Shown: positions 1-9,507, counted from the first letter of the stretch. The stretch: DNA of 41,893 nt from an uncultured Gammaproteobacteria bacterium (GCA_903887045.1 CAISOD010000240.1:1-41893), one strand, 5' to 3'. Numbers and translations are program-made. The notes: generated by a model from the sequence alone, not told the origin.

Positions 1-1281
1 AGGCCGCAATGCCCGCACCAATTCCGGTAACGGCAGCGCGTTGGCGAGTACGGCCTGCACTGCTTCATGCACCTGGTCCAATTGTGCCGATAACGGCCGC
101 GCTGAATCAGTATCGAGGTACAGCGGCAACAATTGCATATAGCAACCGATGCTCTGCTCTTCCTGCACGGTGGTCCTTGCTGCCGACGGCAATCCGATTA
201 CCGGATTGCCGGCAGCACCCACGCCCCGCAGTGCTATTGCCAATGCGGTAGCCAGCACAGCAAACGGTGTGCAATGGCTGGATACGCATAATGTCTGCAG
301 TTGTGCCATCAGTGCTGCCGGCAACCGACAAGATAGCTGTTGCATGCGATAGGGCCAGTGTTCTGCCGTTGGCTGCCACGGCAAAGCCGGTGGGTGCTTG
401 GCTGGCGCGCTCAGGTACTGCCGCCACCAGTCCAGTTGCTGCCGGTGCCCATCACCCTTCAAGCGCTGCTGCTGTCGCTGACAATGCAGGGCAAAAGCAG
501 TATCTGCTGCTGGCGCTTGCCAATGTGGATCGCGGATCAGTTCACAATAATTGGTGGCCAGTTGCTGCAACAACACGCCGCCCGACCACCCATCCAGCAC
601 GCAATGATGAGCACCCAGCAACAGACTGTGGTGAATATCGCTGTGCCGCAACAATCTGCAGCGAAACGCATTGCAGTGCAGATCGAAGGGCTTGGCAGCC
701 CAGACGGCAGCCAGGGCAGGCAAGTCCAGGGGAGCAACTGCGTCCGGCGCATACAAGCGAGGAGAGTTTGGTGCTGGCCGTACCAGTAAGCGCCGCTGGC
801 GCGTGTCAAACTGCAGGCAACTGGCCAACACCGGAAACTGCTTAACCAGTAGGTTGATTGCATCTGCCAGCCTGCGCCATTGCAATGGTCCATGCAGTTC
901 CATCACTACTGCACTGTTATACAGACCAGCAACACCGGACTGCTGCTCGCTCCACCAGAGACCTTGCTGACTGCTGTTGGCGACAAACTCCGCCTCTGCA
1001 GTAGCCTGCTTCACTGCCGGCTCCGGTTTGTTGGCACCGGCAACCAGGGCGCTACACCACTGAGCCATTTTGCGGGGAGTGCCGAAGTGGGACATATCCT
1101 GCAAACGCAACTCCAGGCCTGCGTGCTCACGCACACGCAGCAGCAGTCTGGCGAGTTGCAGGGAGTCGCCACCTGCGAGGAAAAAGTGGGTATCGGGCTC
1201 TATCGAGTCGGAAGCCAATACCTGCTGCCACAGCGCGATAATCTGCGGCAACCGGGCACTAGTGGCAGCGGTCTCCATCAT
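1..1281 (-). CDS. NRPS-like carrier protein-condensation (T-C) didomain protein, partial (C-terminus beyond left edge)
   Basis: Manual minus-strand translation from ATG at 1281: MMETAATSARLPQIIALWQQVLASDSIEPDTHFFLAGGDSLQLARLLLRV... (4'-phosphopantetheine carrier motif GGDSL) then ...QQGLWWSEQQSGVAGLYNSAVVMELHGPL..., DIHHSLLLGAHHCVLDGWSGG (condensation HHxxxDGWS) and EEQSIGCYMQLLPLYL. Frame checked open at several points down to base 1. Absent from ORF track because it has no stop in the window. Confidence 0.88.
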   Translation of the reverse strand, partial: MMETAATSARLPQIIALWQQVLASDSIEPDTHFFLAGGDSLQLARLLLRVREHAGLELRLQDMSHFGTPRKMAQWCSALVAGANKPEPAVKQATAEAEFVANSSQQGLWWSEQQSGVAGLYNSAVVMELHGPLQWRRLADAINLLVKQFPVLASCLQFDTRQRRLLVRPAPNSPRLYAPDAVAPLDLPALAAVWAAKPFDLHCNAFRCRLLRHSDIHHSLLLGAHHCVLDGWSGGVLLQQLATNYCELIRDPHWQAPAADTAFALHCQRQQQRLKGDGHRQQLDWWRQYLSAPAKHPPALPWQPTAEHWPYRMQQLSCRLPAALMAQLQTLCVSSHCTPFAVLATALAIALRGVGAAGNPVIGLPSAARTTVQEEQSIGCYMQLLPLYLDTDSARPLSAQLDQVHEAVQAVLANALPLPELVRALRP

Positions 1282-2825
1282 GCCCTCGCCCGCTGCAGAC
1301 CTTGGGCCTGATCGTAGCCTTGCTGCAATTCCATCCCACAGCGCTGGCGATCCGGCTTGCCTCCGGCCAACAGTGGCAGTTCACCGTAAAACGCCAGCCA
1401 CACCGGAGTAGCGAACAGCGCACCCCGACTCAAATAGAAATCCAGCAACTCATTGGCATCGGCGGTGGCGCCATCCTGCAGTTCAACAGCCAGCGCAAGG
1501 CGTTCACTTCCGGCAGCAACTGTAATCGCGACAGCCACACAGGCACGCAAGGCCGGATGCTGCAACATTACCTGTTCAACTTCCTGCGGGTAGACATTGC
1601 GGCCGTTGATGACACACATTGCATCCACCCTGCCCACGAAGAAGTAGTATCCGTTGGTGTCGCGATGCAAACGATCGCCGGTATGGAACCAGCGATCGCG
1701 GTACTTGCGCTGGTTCAGGGCAGCGTCCGTATAGCACGGTGTGGTGGTTGGATTCCGCACACACAGCTCGCCGGTATCAGCTTCGCTGCCATCAGCAGCC
1801 AGCAAACGCGCCTCACCGAAACGCAAGCGACCACAACTGCCGCTCGGCGCTGCAACATCATCATGCGTATTGAAGATGCCGGTCAGGCATTCGCTCATGC
1901 CATAGCCGTTGTGTACACGCACGCCGAGCTGTTGCGACAACTGCTGCAGGCGGGCACTGCTGATCGCCTCCCCCATCGCCAAACAGTGGCGCAGTGCCGG
2001 CAATGGATTGGCCTCGGCTGCTGCCAGCAGCTCCTGCAACAGCGATGGCACCAGCAGCATGAACCGACACCCACTCCTGCGCAGCACGGCCAGGTGATCG
2101 CAGGCCTGTGCATTGCGCAGCAGATGCAGTGTGCGGCCTTCCAGCAGACTCTGCAGACAGAAACTGAGCCCGCCCCAATGGGTAACCGGCAATACATTAA
2201 CGCGGGCCGAGGGCTTCTTATCGCCGGCATCATCGGGGAAGGCCTGGTAGAGAACGGCCAGATGCTGCATGAAAGCAACCAGCATGGCACGCGTGTAGCA
2301 CATGCCCTTGGGTGCGCCAGTGGAGCCAGAACTATGGAACAGCAGCACTGCCTCAGCACGAACCGGCTGTGACTGTCTGCGCTGGCGCACACTGCGCAGG
2401 CGCAGCACAGGCTGCAGCCATTGCTGCTGGCGCTCATGCAATCGCAACACGCGTGGATGCGGCAGGCGGGAGAGATGCCGCAGGTCGTCGACAACGATGA
2501 GTTCAGGTGGCTCCCGCAACAACAGCTGCTGCAAGCCAGTGCCTGCAAAATCGGGGTGCACGGGCAACAGGCACAAGTGCAGCGACAAAGCAGCCAGCAG
2601 CAACGCGAAGAAATGCGGGTTGTTGGCTGTCATCACCAGCAGCCGGTCACCTGCCTGCAAGCCCTGCGCCTGCAACACTTCTTCACAGTAGCGCCGCTGG
2701 CGTTGCAACTCGCTCCAGCTCCAGCTGAACTTCCGGTGTTGTCCGTCCACCAGCGTGAGTGCGGTTTTGCTGCCGTCGTGGCACAAGCGTTTGAACAAGC
2801 CGTCAATCACATCCGTGTGTTGCAT
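1278..2825 (-). CDS. AMP-binding adenylation/ligase protein (NRPS A-domain-like, standalone)
   Basis: FHSSGSTGAPKG (A3), GYGMSECLTGIF (A5), WFHTGDRL (A7), GRVDAMCVINGRNVYPQEVE (A8), LLAGGKPDRQRC (A10 Lys). Start MQHTDVIDGL at 2825 preceded by GGGAGGC; stop overlaps next ATG (ATGA). Confidence 0.85.
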   Translation of the reverse strand: MQHTDVIDGLFKRLCHDGSKTALTLVDGQHRKFSWSWSELQRQRRYCEEVLQAQGLQAGDRLLVMTANNPHFFALLLAALSLHLCLLPVHPDFAGTGLQQLLLREPPELIVVDDLRHLSRLPHPRVLRLHERQQQWLQPVLRLRSVRQRRQSQPVRAEAVLLFHSSGSTGAPKGMCYTRAMLVAFMQHLAVLYQAFPDDAGDKKPSARVNVLPVTHWGGLSFCLQSLLEGRTLHLLRNAQACDHLAVLRRSGCRFMLLVPSLLQELLAAAEANPLPALRHCLAMGEAISSARLQQLSQQLGVRVHNGYGMSECLTGIFNTHDDVAAPSGSCGRLRFGEARLLAADGSEADTGELCVRNPTTTPCYTDAALNQRKYRDRWFHTGDRLHRDTNGYYFFVGRVDAMCVINGRNVYPQEVEQVMLQHPALRACVAVAITVAAGSERLALAVELQDGATADANELLDFYLSRGALFATPVWLAFYGELPLLAGGKPDRQRCGMELQQGYDQAQGLQRARA

Positions 2826-2991
2826 ACTGCCTCCCTGGTTATGCTGTTCCTGCCCGGCTGCAGCGTAGTACATGCCAGCAGTTTTGCCAGAAAAGTTTTT
2901 ATGCGATGCTGCAGCGCGATACTGCCGCGCGTTCCAGAACTTCTCGCAATACCAGTGGCGGCAGCAGAATTGGAAACGGAGCAAGTACAGC

Positions 2992-3696
2992 ATGAACTTC
3001 AGAAGGTGGTGGGCAGTGAGCCTGATTGTGGTCAGCGGGTTGTCCACTACACCAACGCAAGCGCAGATAGACGAAGACCAGAGCGGCGCCTGGTATGTGT
3101 ATCAGTGGACCCGCAGCCCCGGTGATAACGGCATCGGCTTCCAGGGCGACTTCCAGCATCGCAACTGGTCTACCAGCGGCGATGTTGAACAGCTGCTGGC
3201 CCGCGGTGGTATTACCTGGACCCCGCAAGGCAGCACGATCAAATACACCTTTGGCGCGGCGTACGTGCATTCGGAAGCCTTTGGTCCGAGTGATGCCGCG
3301 TCGCAGGAAACCCGGCTGTACCAGGAAGCACTGATGCCGCAGCGGCTGGGTACACGGATACTGCTGACACACCGCGGGCGCTTTGAGCAGCGAGATGTCG
3401 AAGGCCAGGATACGCGCACCCGGCTGCGTTACCTGATCGGTCTCAACTACCCCTTCAACCGCGACAACCTGGGCAAAGGTGCGGTGTATCTGGCGTTGAC
3501 CAATGAAGTGTTCATCAATCTGGAACGCGGCATCGGGCGTGGCCGCAGTGTCGATTACTTCGACCGCAACCGCGCTTACGCGGGAGTGGGGTATTCAGTG
3601 ACTGATGGCTTGCGCCTGCAATTCGGCTACCTTGAACAAACCCTCGACGCCAGTCGCAAGGGTCAACTGCAATTCAATGTGATCCACACGTTCTGA
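2992..3696 (+). CDS. DUF2490-like outer membrane beta-barrel protein
   Basis: Signal peptide MNFRRWWAVSLIVVSGLSTTPTQAQ; barrel-like alternation; RLRYLIGLNYPF, LALTNEVFINL, DRNRAYAGVGY, C-terminal aromatic ...NVIHTF. Confidence 0.7.
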   Translation: MNFRRWWAVSLIVVSGLSTTPTQAQIDEDQSGAWYVYQWTRSPGDNGIGFQGDFQHRNWSTSGDVEQLLARGGITWTPQGSTIKYTFGAAYVHSEAFGPSDAASQETRLYQEALMPQRLGTRILLTHRGRFEQRDVEGQDTRTRLRYLIGLNYPFNRDNLGKGAVYLALTNEVFINLERGIGRGRSVDYFDRNRAYAGVGYSVTDGLRLQFGYLEQTLDASRKGQLQFNVIHTF

Positions 3697-3715
3697 TCAA
3701 CAATCTGCCCTGGTC

Positions 3716-4795
3716 TTGCGGCGGGTGCTGCACAGCAATGACGCATTACAAGTGCCAACGGCTTCTCTGGCAATCCCGCCGGAAGCAAATCACACTAGCG
3801 CGCAATACAGTGCCGCAAGGACCTCCCGGCAACTACACGCTTGGGCACAGAGCCGGTTTTCCGTCAACCCAGGCAGGTTCGGGTTGCTCATGTCCGATTT
3901 GCGTGGCTTCACCGCGCTGACTTCCCAGTACCCCATCGACCGACTCGCCCCTTTCCTCGACATGTATTTCCGCCGAATGACCGACATCATCGGCAACCAC
4001 GGCCGGGCTATCGACAAATTCATGGGCGATTCGATCTTCGCTTTGTTCACTGACGATCAGACGCAGAGCAACCGTTCCGAGCTTGCACTATTGTCTTGTG
4101 CAATCGACATGCAAGTGGCAATGAACGCCATCAATGAATACGGCTACACGCTGGGTCTGCCATCGATCTACACGGGAATTGGCCGCAACGTGGGCGACGT
4201 GGTTACCTGCACGCTCGGCTCGGGCATCTATCTGGAACAAACCGTGCTGGGTGATCCGGTCAATCTCGTGGCACGCCTGGCGGGCTTCGCTTTGCGCGGC
4301 CAGGTATTGATGAGCGAAGCCGTATACGAAGCCGGCAAAGATTCAATAATCGCTGGTTCCAGCATCAACGTGATGATCAAGGGCCGTAAACAATCAGTGC
4401 AGGTACGCGAACTGCAGGGGCTGACCTGGCCAATGCAGATGGCGATACCAGTCAGGGAGAACGGCAAAGGTCCGCGTGTCGAAGTGATACTGCCGATCAC
4501 CTGTCACCCGATCGAAGACCAGCGGGTCCGGCAGCAGGCAATCAAGGCCGATATCATTGACTTGTCATATGGCGGCATGCGCATCCTGACACCACAGCGG
4601 CACGACCCGCTCGACGAAATCAAGATCGTGATTCCATTCGGCATGGGGCCCAACAACACCAACGGTGACGTCTATGCCAAGGTGCTTACCTGCGCCAACG
4701 AAGAGGACGGCAGCTACTGCTTTTCCACCGAGTTCAGCTATCTGGAAGAATTCACCCGTCGTTCGATACGCAGTCTGGTAGATCATCTGGCCTGA
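3716..4795 (+). CDS. class III adenylate/guanylate cyclase fused to C-terminal PilZ-like domain
   Basis: MSDLRGFTALTSQYP, IDKFMGDSIFALF, TVLGDPVNLVARLAGFA (cyclase catalytic motifs), then PRVEVILPITC...ADIIDLSYGGMRI (PilZ DxSxxG). Start (TTG) uncertain. Confidence 0.85.
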   Translation: MRRVLHSNDALQVPTASLAIPPEANHTSAQYSAARTSRQLHAWAQSRFSVNPGRFGLLMSDLRGFTALTSQYPIDRLAPFLDMYFRRMTDIIGNHGRAIDKFMGDSIFALFTDDQTQSNRSELALLSCAIDMQVAMNAINEYGYTLGLPSIYTGIGRNVGDVVTCTLGSGIYLEQTVLGDPVNLVARLAGFALRGQVLMSEAVYEAGKDSIIAGSSINVMIKGRKQSVQVRELQGLTWPMQMAIPVRENGKGPRVEVILPITCHPIEDQRVRQQAIKADIIDLSYGGMRILTPQRHDPLDEIKIVIPFGMGPNNTNGDVYAKVLTCANEEDGSYCFSTEFSYLEEFTRRSIRSLVDHLA

Positions 4796-4822
4796 GTTGC
4801 CCGCTGCGAGCGCTGCCGCTAC

Positions 4823-7051
4823 TTACTGCTTCCTCGTTGTTTTGCGCCAGAGCGGCAAGCGCACCACTACGATGACACCCTCTTCGCCCATGAGGTTTTC
4901 GGCATAGATGGTGCCGTTGTGGAACTCGGCAATCAGCCGTGCGATATGCAAGCCCAGCCCCAGATGCGGCAAGCCCTTGTTGCCCTGCGGCCTGACCGAC
5001 ACCATCGAATCAAAAATGCGATCCTTCATGGCCGGATCCAGATACGGGCCGTGGTTACTGACACTGAGCACGGCTTCACCGTTGTCTTCACGGCAATTGA
5101 GCAGGATGGGTTGCCCCGGTTTCGAAAACTCCACTGCGTTGGCCACTACCTTGTCGAGCAGCTGCACCAGGTGCTCGGCACTGCCCTGTACCAGCATCCT
5201 GTGGCTGGCGATGTCGGTCTCGAAGCGGGCCGCCGGATAGATCTGGCGATACTGATCAACACAGGCCTGCGCGACCAGCTCCAGCGCCAGCGGCTCTTTC
5301 TCACAGCCCTGCAGGATCTGCTCCAGCCGGGTGGCTTCGCTCATGTTGGTCAGAATCAGGTTGAGGCGGCTGATCCCCTCTTCTGCCCGCTGGATGTACA
5401 CCTCGGTTTCAGCGTCGCTGTGGTTGAGCAGCCGCAGGTTTTCCAGCGAAGAGCGCACTACAGTGACAGGAGTCCGCAGCTCGTGCGACAGCCGCGCCGT
5501 GAGGTTTTCCAGGTACTGGTTGTAGTGGCTCAGCCGCTCCACCATGTTGGCGATACTGCGCGACAGGTCACCCAGTTCGTCGCTGCTGCGCGACGGCACC
5601 AGGGTTTTGTTGAGGCGTCCCTGCTCGTCGATGCTGTGTTCGGCCGCATCGCGCAGGGTGCGGATGCGTTGCGACAGACTGCCGGCAAACACCAGCAGCG
5701 CCGTCATCGTCAGCAACAGGATGGCCAGCATGGCATCGAACAACGACGCCAGCGACTGGTTGCGGGCACTGCGCAGACCTTCAAGGTTTTGGTCCACCAT
5801 CACGGCGCCTACCACTTCGCCATTCAAGTCGCTGCCAACACTGATAGGCCATGCTGTTTCCAGCGAACGCACCAGTGTCATCGCATCAGTGCGATAGCCG
5901 CTCTGGGCAGCGCCGGCAAGGGCGGCCTGCAATTGCGGGCTGTCGGCCTCATTGGTGGCGAGTTCGGTCGCGGCGTTATCACGTTCCAGCCAGGTCAGCA
6001 GGCCGTCGTATAAAGGATGCAGCAGCCGCGTGCGCAGCCAGTACCACATGCCGCTGTCAGCCTCAGTGGTCGTTGCTGCAAGCACCACGCCGGTAGCAGT
6101 GCGGATGTCGCCGCTCTCATGCAACAGGCGGCCACCGCGGTCGTATACCCGCACCCGGAAATTGGCGAGGTGCTGCGCCGCCAGCAAGGTATCCAGTTCA
6201 CTGGCCGGGCGCTGCAGGCGAGCAGCAGGAGCGTCCATGTCGCCAGAGGCTACTATCGCCGCCAGCGAACCCGACTCGTCGTCATCCACATCTTCCACTG
6301 CCAATGCCAGCCAGCTGGCAGCCATCGAGATGGGCAAGCGCAGCTCGTACTCATAGCCTTCCGGTGTTTCGCTGTAACGGCCACTGATGCGCGACTCCAC
6401 GGCATAGCTGCGCGGATTAAGCTTGTCCTCACCTTCATGCCAGGCGGTGATTGCACCGCCGCGCGCCGGACTGATGCGATAGCGACTGGCATTGCCGTCG
6501 GCAGCGACCAGCGCCAGCACCAGTGCATCGCTGCCATTGAGCTGCAAGGCTTCGCTGCGTGCCGGCACTACGTTGCCGTCAATTGCCCGCACGTACAGGA
6601 ACAGGGTGTTGGCCGCCTCGCCGACCAACAGCCGCAGCTCCAGCAAATCGCCGCCGCTGCTGCGGCCGCGAAAACTGGTGTATTGATTGCCCCGGAAAGG
6701 CGCGGCACTGCCTTCATGCAGTGCCAGTTCATGCTGGCGGAAGTCACGCCAGTCGGCCAGCGTGCCATCGTTGACATCGGGAGTGAGCGTCAGCGGGTAT
6801 ACGTAAAGCCGGTTGCTGGAAGTGACCTCACTGCCGTCAACCGACATGTTGTTGAACAGCTGGGGCTTGTCGTTCAGCGTCAGCGCCAAGGCCCGCGCAA
6901 TACTGGCCACCATCTGTTCCTGGCCATGCTGCAGCGTGGTTTCCAGCTCGCGGATGTACTGGTACCCGAACCACGGCAGCGGCAACAGCAGCAACGGCAG
7001 CAGCAGCATTTTGCTGCGCAGTCCCGGCCTGAGTTGCCGCCACTCAATCAT
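4823..7051 (-). CDS. pdsS: sensor histidine kinase with periplasmic CBM9-like ectodomain; resembles proteobacterial dedicated sortase system kinase PdsS
   Basis: MIEWRQLRPGLRSKMLLLPLLLLPLPWFGYQYIRELE N-terminal TM; ectodomain YPLTLTPDVNDGTLADWRD...; HAMP region; H-box ARLSHELRTPVTVVRSSLENL; ATPase GLGLHIARLIAEFHNG. Start overlaps stop of upstream RR. Pds family assignment from remembered family features, not a search. Confidence 0.75.
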   Translation of the reverse strand: MIEWRQLRPGLRSKMLLLPLLLLPLPWFGYQYIRELETTLQHGQEQMVASIARALALTLNDKPQLFNNMSVDGSEVTSSNRLYVYPLTLTPDVNDGTLADWRDFRQHELALHEGSAAPFRGNQYTSFRGRSSGGDLLELRLLVGEAANTLFLYVRAIDGNVVPARSEALQLNGSDALVLALVAADGNASRYRISPARGGAITAWHEGEDKLNPRSYAVESRISGRYSETPEGYEYELRLPISMAASWLALAVEDVDDDESGSLAAIVASGDMDAPAARLQRPASELDTLLAAQHLANFRVRVYDRGGRLLHESGDIRTATGVVLAATTTEADSGMWYWLRTRLLHPLYDGLLTWLERDNAATELATNEADSPQLQAALAGAAQSGYRTDAMTLVRSLETAWPISVGSDLNGEVVGAVMVDQNLEGLRSARNQSLASLFDAMLAILLLTMTALLVFAGSLSQRIRTLRDAAEHSIDEQGRLNKTLVPSRSSDELGDLSRSIANMVERLSHYNQYLENLTARLSHELRTPVTVVRSSLENLRLLNHSDAETEVYIQRAEEGISRLNLILTNMSEATRLEQILQGCEKEPLALELVAQACVDQYRQIYPAARFETDIASHRMLVQGSAEHLVQLLDKVVANAVEFSKPGQPILLNCREDNGEAVLSVSNHGPYLDPAMKDRIFDSMVSVRPQGNKGLPHLGLGLHIARLIAEFHNGTIYAENLMGEEGVIVVVRLPLWRKTTRKQ

Positions 7052-7769
7052 CGGATTTTCCGGTTTCCTTGCCGGCATGCGGCGGGTTCCAGCGATAGCC
7101 CATGCCGTAAACCGTATCGATGCAGTCAAAGTCGGCATCCAGCTGGATGAACTTCTTGCGCATGCGTTTGACGTGCGAGGTGATGGTGCTGTTGTCGACG
7201 TAGATTTTGGATTCCTGCATCAGCGCATCGCGGCTTTTTACATGGCCGGGGAACTTCACCAGCGCATGCACCATCCAGAATTCAGTAACAGTCAGCAGTA
7301 CGTCCTGGTCTTTCCAGTTCACGGTGAGGCGACTCAAATCGAGCGAGAGATCGCCGCGCACCAGCTGGTTTTCCGGCTGGGCCGGCACCTGCAGTGCATC
7401 CTGCCGGCGGAACAACGCGGCGATGCGCGCCAGCAAATGCGGCATGCTGATGTCCTTGGTCAGGTAATCATCGGCGCCCATACGCAGACCGCTGACGGTG
7501 TCAAAGTCGTTGTCGCGCGCGGTGAGGAAGATGATAGGCAACGTTACCGACAGTGAGCGCAGTTCCTGGCACAGCAGGAAACCACCGTCGATTTCGCTTT
7601 CAAGACCAATGTCGATCAGTGCCAGATCAGGCAGCCGCGTTGCAAACGCCGCCATGGCTTTTTTGCGATTGGCAAAGGTGGTGACGTCATAGCCCTGTTT
7701 GCGCAGCACACTGGCGTAGTTTTCACGCAGGGCAGCTTCGTCTTCGACGATGGCAATGCGGCGACTCAT
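7044..7769 (-). CDS. pdsR: response regulator (REC + winged-helix), PdsR-like
   Basis: MSRRIAIVEDEAALRENYASVLRKQGYDV; DLALIDIGLESEIDGGFLL; FLTARDNDFDTVSGLRMGADDYLTK; C-terminal DNA-binding ...RDALMQESKIYVDNSTITSHVKRMRKKF. Confidence 0.82.
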   Translation of the reverse strand: MSRRIAIVEDEAALRENYASVLRKQGYDVTTFANRKKAMAAFATRLPDLALIDIGLESEIDGGFLLCQELRSLSVTLPIIFLTARDNDFDTVSGLRMGADDYLTKDISMPHLLARIAALFRRQDALQVPAQPENQLVRGDLSLDLSRLTVNWKDQDVLLTVTEFWMVHALVKFPGHVKSRDALMQESKIYVDNSTITSHVKRMRKKFIQLDADFDCIDTVYGMGYRWNPPHAGKETGKSDD

Positions 7770-8013
7770 TGAGCGTTGATTCCTTGTGGTCAGGGTGGGC
7801 CAGTGCACAGTCAGGGACTGCTTTCGAGCCTAAACTCAGGCGAACTATAGCCCAGTTCAGCCGGCAAGACCGGGCTGCAGCCGCACTGCCAGAATTCCGC
7901 CATGATTCATCATGAGCCTGCCCGTTTTGCTCCACGGGTTTGTACTGGTCGGCATGTTGAATGGCGGCCATGCCAAAGCAGTCCGCCGCGGCACTTGTCC
8001 CAAGGAGCCAAGC

Positions 8014-8781
8014 ATGACACACAGCCTTCACTCTTCCGTGATCGCCCTCTCGGCGCTCACCGCCAGCCTGCTGCTGGCAACGTCACCGCTGGCGCAGGCC
8101 GCCGATGGCGTCGATTCGCAGAAAGCCGAAACTGTCGGGGTGTTTTCCGGTCTGGCGATCGGCGCGTTGGTGGGCGGACCGCCGGGCGCCATTATCTCTG
8201 CCGCCGCCGGTGCCTGGGTGGGCGAACAGGTAATGATCCGCAAGAATCATCGCCAGTTGCAGGCCCGACTGGCAGAAACCGAAATCCAATTGACGTCGCT
8301 GGAGTCAACCAACGCCACCCAGCAAGCCCGGCAGCTGGCCCTGCAAAAGCGCTTGTACGAGCGTGAGTTGCTTGCGTCTACCGCACCGCCACCTGCACGC
8401 ACCGCCGAGGCCCGCCCAAGCGAAACCGTAGTGCACTTCCGCAGCAATTCACCCGACCTCGAACCGCACTACCGCGACGCCCTGCTGCGCTTTGCTGAGC
8501 AGAGCAAGGCGTTTCCAGACCTGGTAATCGAGATAGTCGGCCACGCCGATCGCCGTGGCGATAGCACCACCAATCTGCTGCTGTCGCAGCATCGCGTTGA
8601 AACCGTACTGAGGCAGCTGCGCGCATTCGGACTCGAATCGGCCACCTACCAGACAGTGGCGTTCGGCGAGCAACAGCCGGTCACCGCTACCGAAGGCAGC
8701 GAACAGGATTTTTTCGACCGCCGCGTCGTACTGCGACTGCAGGAACCCAAGCCCTCGCTGCTGAGCAGCAACAAGCAATGA
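8014..8781 (+). CDS. pdsO: OmpA-family protein, PdsO-like (sortase-associated OmpA-like protein)
   Basis: Signal peptide MTHSLHSSVIALSALTASLLLATSPLAQA; glycine-zipper VGVFSGLAIGALVGGPPGAIISAAAGAWVGEQ; OmpA C-terminal domain VIEIVGHADRRGDSTTNLLLSQHRVETV; RBS AAGGAG. Divergent from the pdsRS-like pair. Confidence 0.75.
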   Translation: MTHSLHSSVIALSALTASLLLATSPLAQAADGVDSQKAETVGVFSGLAIGALVGGPPGAIISAAAGAWVGEQVMIRKNHRQLQARLAETEIQLTSLESTNATQQARQLALQKRLYERELLASTAPPPARTAEARPSETVVHFRSNSPDLEPHYRDALLRFAEQSKAFPDLVIEIVGHADRRGDSTTNLLLSQHRVETVLRQLRAFGLESATYQTVAFGEQQPVTATEGSEQDFFDRRVVLRLQEPKPSLLSSNKQ

Positions 8782-8850
8782 CCCACAGGGATGCCGGACT
8801 GCAAATCCGGCGCCCCTCCTCTGTCTCCCTTTCGTTTTAGGAGTTACGCC

Positions 8851-9507
8851 ATGCTGCACGAATTCAACCTGATCACAGGCAACCGCACTGTCTCGTCGAC
8901 GTCGCTGATTCCCTGGCTGCTGATGAAGCAGCATGAGATCCCCTTCCACGAACTGCGCATTGATCTGTTCCGGGACGACGCCATAGAAAAGCTAGGATGG
9001 TTTTCACCGTCATTGAAAGTGCCGGTGCTGATCCACCACAACATCAAGGTGTGGGACGCGCTGCCGATCTGCGAATACCTGTCGGAAACCTGTCTCGAAG
9101 GCCGCGGCTGGCCGCTGCATCAGCAGAAACGCGCCAGCGCCCGCTCGGTGAGTGCCGAGCTGCACGGCGATTTCCAGGCTTTCAAGCAACAGTGGCCGAT
9201 GAACTGCCACCTGAAACAGGCATCGCGTACCGATATCGCACTGGAACGTGACATCGCCCGCCTTGACGGCATCATGAGCTGCTGCCGTCGCAAGTACGGC
9301 GATGGTGGTGATTGGTTGTTCGGCCGCTTCAGCATCGCCGATGCCTTCATGGCGCCGTTCGCGATTGCGTTGGATTGCCATGGTGCTGAATTGACTGCGG
9401 CAGCCGAAGATTACTGTCAGATGCTGCTGCGCAACATGAATGTGATGGAGTGGCTGTATGAGGCGCAGGTGGAGTTGGACGGTGTGAGGTTTGCCAAGGC
9501 AGGATGA
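8851..9507 (+). CDS. glutathione S-transferase family protein
   Basis: MLHEFNLITGNRTVSSTSLIPWLLMKQHEIPFHEL...SPSLKVPVLIHHNIKVWDALPICEYLSE; GST N-domain cisPro and SNAIL-like region; AGGAG upstream. Confidence 0.82.
   Translation: MLHEFNLITGNRTVSSTSLIPWLLMKQHEIPFHELRIDLFRDDAIEKLGWFSPSLKVPVLIHHNIKVWDALPICEYLSETCLEGRGWPLHQQKRASARSVSAELHGDFQAFKQQWPMNCHLKQASRTDIALERDIARLDGIMSCCRRKYGDGGDWLFGRFSIADAFMAPFAIALDCHGAELTAAAEDYCQMLLRNMNVMEWLYEAQVELDGVRFAKAG

Noticed and set aside
9-1411. Plus-strand ORFs of 60-192 aa over the left end
   Set aside because: Antisense to the minus-strand T-C and A-domain frames, which carry diagnostic motifs; the plus translations have none.
8803-8825. GCCGGACTGCAAATCCGGC resembling a tRNA-Cys (GCA) anticodon arm after pdsO
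   Set aside because: No flanking D-arm, T-arm or acceptor stem can be drawn; treated as a chance or weak terminator-like hairpin.
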